Source: DATFQI01 sp963831105 (lineage in GTDB: Bacteria; Actinomycetota; Thermoleophilia; Solirubrobacterales; Solirubrobacteraceae). Taken from it: a stretch of 64,000 nt of DNA. Location of the stretch: positions 124,001-188,000 of the forward strand of contig CAWHOS010000009.1 in assembly GCA_963831105.1 (NCBI GenBank), in the 5' to 3' direction. The translations under genes were made by a program, and so were the position numbers. The notes under the pieces were generated by a model. The model saw nothing but the letters and a program-made list of their open reading frames with translations, searched no databases and was not told the DNA's origin. Below are positions 60,367-64,000 of the stretch, piece after piece; the stretch's first letter is position 1; each line of letters opens with the position of its first letter.

Positions 60367-60443
60367 GGGATCATCCAGCGGACCGGCCCGGGAGCGAGGA
60401 CCGCCGCCAGGCACGCCGCCGCCACGGCGGCGCGGGCGGTCAT
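60363..60443 (-). CDS. possible 26-residue coupled small protein
   Basis: A tiny open frame MTARAAVAAACLAAVLAPGPVRWMIP starts at 60443, overlapping the lipoprotein stop by 3 nt (TGATG). It ends overlapping the convergent DapA-family stop. The sequence is a signal-like hydrophobic stretch. It might be a small membrane peptide or chance; coupling is the only support. Confidence 0.25.
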   Translation of the reverse strand: MTARAAVAAACLAAVLAPGPVRWMIP

Positions 60444-61359
60444 GCCGACTGCTCCTCCTCGCCGGCCGGGGACTCCTCGCCACCGCCGCCACCGGGCACC
60501 GTGGGGATCGCGCCGATGCCCTTGAGCAGCTTCTTGATCGCCTTGCGCTCGGTGCGGTAGGCGCGCGTGATGCTGGCGTCGAGCCGGTTGGCCTCGGCCA
60601 TGGAGGTGATCGGCGTGCCCAGCCGCTTGGCGCTCTTGTCGAACACGGTGGAGAGGCTCCGCAGCGCCGTGACGTAGTTGTCGGACTCCCGCCGCGCCCA
60701 GTACGGGGGCTTGAGGTCGTCGAGCCGGCGGGCGTAGACGTCGGCGAGGTCGGCGACCTCGCGCAGGTTCTGCGCGATCGCCTTCGGGGTCGAGACGTTG
60801 TTGTCGATCTTCTTCGCGCGCTTGGTGAGGCGGCGGTCGAGGTTCGCGAGCTGCTGGGCGAACACCGGCGCCCGGATGGCGTCGGGGAGGAAGACGTGCT
60901 CCTGGTGGGCCGCGCACTCGCGCAGCCCGAGCTCCTTCGAGGCGGTCTCCACGTGCTGGAGGGTGCCGCCGAACTCGGGCAGGAACTTGTCCAGCTTGGC
61001 GAGCTTGAAGCGCTCGGTGGCGTTCGAGAGCTCCTTCGTCTTTGCGTCGAGCTCCTCGAGGCTCTCCACGAACGGCCGCACCTTCTTCTCCGAGCCGGCC
61101 GGCGGCTTCTGCGCGCGGATCGTCTTGGAGGCGGCCTGCACGTCGGCCATCGCCCGGACGGTCAGCCGGTCGAGGTCGACGAGGTTGACCGGCCAGCCCG
61201 CTTGGCGATCGACTTGTTGGCCTTCTCGCACGCGGCGTCCGCCGTCCGCGTCCACTTGTCGAGCGCGGCGCGCTTCTCCTTGGCGGTGGGCCCGGACTGA
61301 CCGCCGCCGCATCCCGCCAGCACCGCCGCCAACAGGGTCACCGCGCCAAGAGCCCTCAT
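60440..61359 (-). CDS. lipoprotein, one frameshift
   Basis: From ATG 61359 the text is MRALGAVTLLAAVLAGCGGGQSGP, a lipoprotein signal with lipobox LAGC, followed by a helical KEKRAALDKWTRTADAACEKANKSIAKRAG. A slip near 61200 is needed to enter LVDLDRLTVRAMADVQAASKTIRAQKPPAGSEKKVRPFVESLEELDAK, and the rest runs to EEEQSA. The mature domain is all helical and charged, about 290 residues. Family and role are unknown. It is divergent from recJ with 120 nt between starts. Confidence 0.65.
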
Positions 61360-61479
61360 CCCTGCCCCGCTTCCGTCGCCATTCGCCGCCCACCGGATAC
61401 CCGCAGAACGCTCATCCCAGACTCCTGAGAACTGCTGAGCGCACACGTTCCGTCCGACCCTCAGGCCATACATGCACGC

Positions 61480-63919
61480 GTGATCCATCAGGACGCACGC
61501 CTGACGCTGAAGCCGTACGAGTTCGCGGCGGCCGAGCGCTTGTCGCAGGAGCTCGGCGTCTCCGTGCGTGCTCGCCCAGGTGCTGGTGCGAAGGGGGATG
61601 GGCGAGCCCGCGGCCGCGCGGGCCTTCCTGGCGGCGGGCGACGAGCACCCGCTCGACGCGCTTCGGCGGGCTGCGCGACGCCGCCGCGCAGATCCTCGGC
61701 CACGTGCGCCGCGGCAGCCGGATCACCGTCCACGGCGACTACGACGTGGACGGCGTCTGCGCGTCCGCCGTGCTGATCCGGGCCTTGCGCACCGTCGGCG
61801 GGGACGTCGACTGGTACCTGCCCAGCCGCAGCACGGACGGCTACGGCCTCGCCGCCGCGACCGTGGACCGGCTGGCCGCCCGCGGGACGGACCTGCTCGT
61901 GACCGTGGACTGCGCGATCACGGCGGTCGAGGAGGTCGCGCGCGCCCGCGCGGCCGGGATGGACGTGATCGTCACCGACCATCACAGCCCGCGCGCCGAC
62001 GGGGTGCTCCCGGACGCGCCGATCGTGCACCCGCGGATCGGCGGCTACCCGTGCGCGGACCTGTGCGCCGCCGCCGTCGCGTACAAGCTCGCCCAGGGGC
62101 TGCTGCAGGCCCACGGGGAGGACCCGCGGATGGCCGACGAGGACCTGGACCTCGTCGCGCTGGCCACGGTCGCCGACGTCGTCCCGCTGCTGGGGGAGAA
62201 CCGCCGCCTCGTCCGCCAGGGCCTGCGGCGGCTCGCGTCGACCCGCAAGCCCGGCCTGCGGGCGCTGATGGACGTCGCGAAGGTCGACCCGAGCACCGTC
62301 GACGCGGGCGCGATCGGCTTCCGGCTCGGCCCGCGCCTGAACGCCGCGGGCCGCCTGTACCGCGCCGACGCGGGGCTCGAGCTGCTCCTGACCGAGGACC
62401 GCGAGCGCGCCCGCGCCGTCGCGCTCGAGCTCGACGCCAACAACACCGAGCGCCGCGACGTCGAGACGCGGATGCGATTCGAGGCCGAGGCGCAGGTCGA
62501 GGACCGAGCCACCACTCGGCCGCCGCCTACGTGCTCGCCTCCGACGGCTGGCACGCCGGCGTGATCGGCATCGTGGCGGCGCGGATCGCCGAGCGCCACC
62601 ACCGCCCGTGCGTGCTGATCGCGCTCGAGGGCGAGGAGGGCACGGGCTCCGGGCGCTCGATCGCCGGCTTCGACCTGCTGGGCGGGCTGCACGCCGCCTC
62701 GGAGACGCTGCAGCGCTACGGCGGCCACCGCGCCGCCGCCGGCCTCACGATCGCCCGCGCCGACGTCCCGGCCTTCCGCGAGGCGTTCGCCGCCCACGCC
62801 GCGAGCGTGCTCGCCCCGGAGGACCTCCAGCCCGAGGTCCGCGTCGACGCCGTCGCCCCGGGCGACGCGCTGACGCTCTCGCTCGCCGAGGAGCTCGAGC
62901 AGCTCGCCCCGTTCGGCCAGGGCAACCCCGCCGTCTCGCTGCTCGTCCCGGCCGCGCTGCTCGACGACCCGCGGCCGATGGGGGAGGGCCGCCACGTCGC
63001 GTTCACGCTGAGCGCGGGCGGCGCCCGCTCGCGCTGCGTCATGTTCGGCGCCGGCACGCGGCTGCCGGCCGAGCCGAGCGAGCCGGTCGGCGCCGTGGTC
63101 CGGCTCGAGCGCAACCACTGGAACGGCACGACCGAGCCGCGGCTGATCCTGCGCCACGCCCAGCGCGCCACCCAGCGCGGCATCGACGTGCTCGGCGAGC
63201 CGGCGTTCCTGAGCGGCCTTCAGCGCGAGCTCGACCGCGACCTGGAGCGGGCCGCACCGCCGGGTGCGCCGGACGTGCCGGCGGCGCGCGCCGTCCGCGA
63301 CGTGCGCGGCCGCGGTATCGCGGGCCTCTTGACGGACCTCGTCAGCACGCGGGAGCCCGTGCTCGCCGTCGCGGCGCACGCCCCCCACCGGGCCCGGGCG
63401 CTGGAGGACCGCGTCGGCGGCTTCGCCCTGTGCTCCTGGCAGGCGCTCGCGGACGACCCGTCGCTGGCCGCCGCCTTCACCCACGTCGTGGCCGTCGACC
63501 CGCCGGCCGTCGCGGCGCTCGACCATGTGTCCGGAGCGGGCTGGACCCACCTGGCGTGGGGCGAGCCTGAGCTACGCTTTGCCTCACGAATTCATCAATG
63601 GGACTTCGCCCTGCGCGACCCGCTGGCAGCCGTCTACCGCGCGCTCCGCGCGGCCCGGTTCACCGGCGGTGAGGCCTGCGAGGCACTGCTCCGGGGCGAG
63701 GGGCCGCAGCCCAGGTCCGCGGCGCTCGCCGGCCGCCTGGTGCGGGTCCTCGCGGAGCTCGACCTCGTGGACCTCGACCGTGAAGGGCCGGCTCTCAGGG
63801 CCGTCGAAGCGCCCGAGCGGACCGCGCTCGAGCGATCGGCCGCCTACAGGGCCTACCATCGAAGCCTTGAGGACGGTCTCCGATTCCTGAGCAGCTCCCC
63901 GATAGCGATCGCGGCGTAA
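61480..63919 (+). CDS. recJ: single-stranded-DNA exonuclease RecJ, frameshifted, long C-terminus
   Basis: The reading changes frame near 61570, 61665 and 62510, but conserved text resumes each time: LKPYEFAAAERLSQELGV, VLAQVLVRRGMGEPAAARAFL, then HGDYDVDGVCASAVLIRAL (DxD), VTVDCAITAVEEV, VIVTDHHSPRADG (DHH) and LGPRLNAAGRL. The DHHA1 domain carries DGWHAGVIGIVAARIAER, GSGRSIAGFDLLGGL and RYGGHRAAAGL, and an OB-like domain has HVAFTLSAGGARSRCVMFGAG. Mn2+-dependent 5'-3' nuclease. The conserved part ends near residue 570; about 240 more residues follow with helix-rich text up to SSSPIAIAA. That extra length exceeds E. coli RecJ. Confidence 0.88.
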
Positions 63920-64000
63920 GCGGCGACGACGCGCGCCCGCCGATCGCGGGCGGCGCTGTCGAGGGCTCCGTCGCGATCGCCGCGCACGCGCCGGTCGACC
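63920..64000 (+). other. 81-nt tail after recJ, no assignable gene
   Basis: All three forward frames are open but none has a start codon after the recJ stop. One frame gives DDARPPIAGGAVEGSVAIAAHAPVD, which could be the start of the next gene, possibly displaced by an indel. In many actinobacteria relA is near here; nothing visible confirms that. Confidence 0.2.

Noticed and set aside
1..64000. CRISPR arrays, insertion sequences, prophage or defence genes
   Set aside because: No regularly spaced direct repeats, transposase motifs or recognisable defence domains were found.

Overview
The window is one very GC-rich stretch of bacterial chromosome. GTG starts, 1-11 nt gene overlaps, many LuxR-type regulators, a fused SecD-SecF and the pdxST / yebC / ruvCAB / secDF gene set point to an actinobacterium. 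The protein style suggests class Thermoleophilia (Solirubrobacter, Patulibacter or Conexibacter relatives); that placement is inference. I see no rRNA, transposase, phage gene or CRISPR array. One tRNA (CAU anticodon) is present. No gene-free stretch exceeds 300 nt.

Layout. 1-3.8 kb is a run of frame-broken genes: a zincin, a small zinc-ribbon protein, an acetolactate-synthase-like ThDP enzyme and a 4-TM protein. 3.8-10.2 kb holds an XRE regulator with a matching pair of operator-like palindromes, two paralogous small proteins of unknown family bracketing a tRNA, an ABC-2 exporter and a GNAT enzyme, then an MFS transporter and an SDR. 10.3-16.3 kb holds an ECF sigma factor coupled to a membrane beta-propeller protein, a PAS-LuxR regulator, a Tat-exported sulfite-oxidase-like enzyme, an acyltransferase and an 8-TM EAL phosphodiesterase. 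16.4-24.2 kb holds a zincin, an SDR, an EamA-GntR operon with a GntR-type operator, a 4-TM plus tail-anchored coiled-coil pair, DUF4230 and isoaspartyl peptidase. 24.2-31.5 kb holds gluQ, rmlC, an RpiR regulator, a glycosyltransferase, a matrixin-like protease and pdxST.

31.4-35.4 kb is a five-gene envelope operon headed by a pilin-like secreted protein. 35.5-41.9 kb is a proline catabolism locus (proline dehydrogenase, LuxR regulator, methyltransferase, P5C dehydrogenase) divergent from an arginase-fold enzyme. 41.9-48.8 kb holds an RpiB-like isomerase, a dioxygenase-fold protein with a ferric-reductase-like membrane protein, a Na+/H+ antiporter, an MBL hydrolase, phosphomannomutase, a methyltransferase and a sugar nucleotidyltransferase. 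48.8-63.9 kb carries yebC, ruvCAB, a 987-aa LuxR/AAA regulator, a zinc-ribbon/PAS protein, secDF, a DapA-family enzyme, a lipoprotein and recJ.

Two themes recur. Many first genes have a TAnnnT hexamer 6-10 nt before the start codon, which suggests widespread leaderless transcription; in three places the TAG stop of the upstream gene is itself the first half of that hexamer. Single-base indels break at least eleven genes, densest in the first 3.8 kb and again after about 55.9 kb. I read most of these as assembly errors, because conserved protein text resumes cleanly in the next frame.
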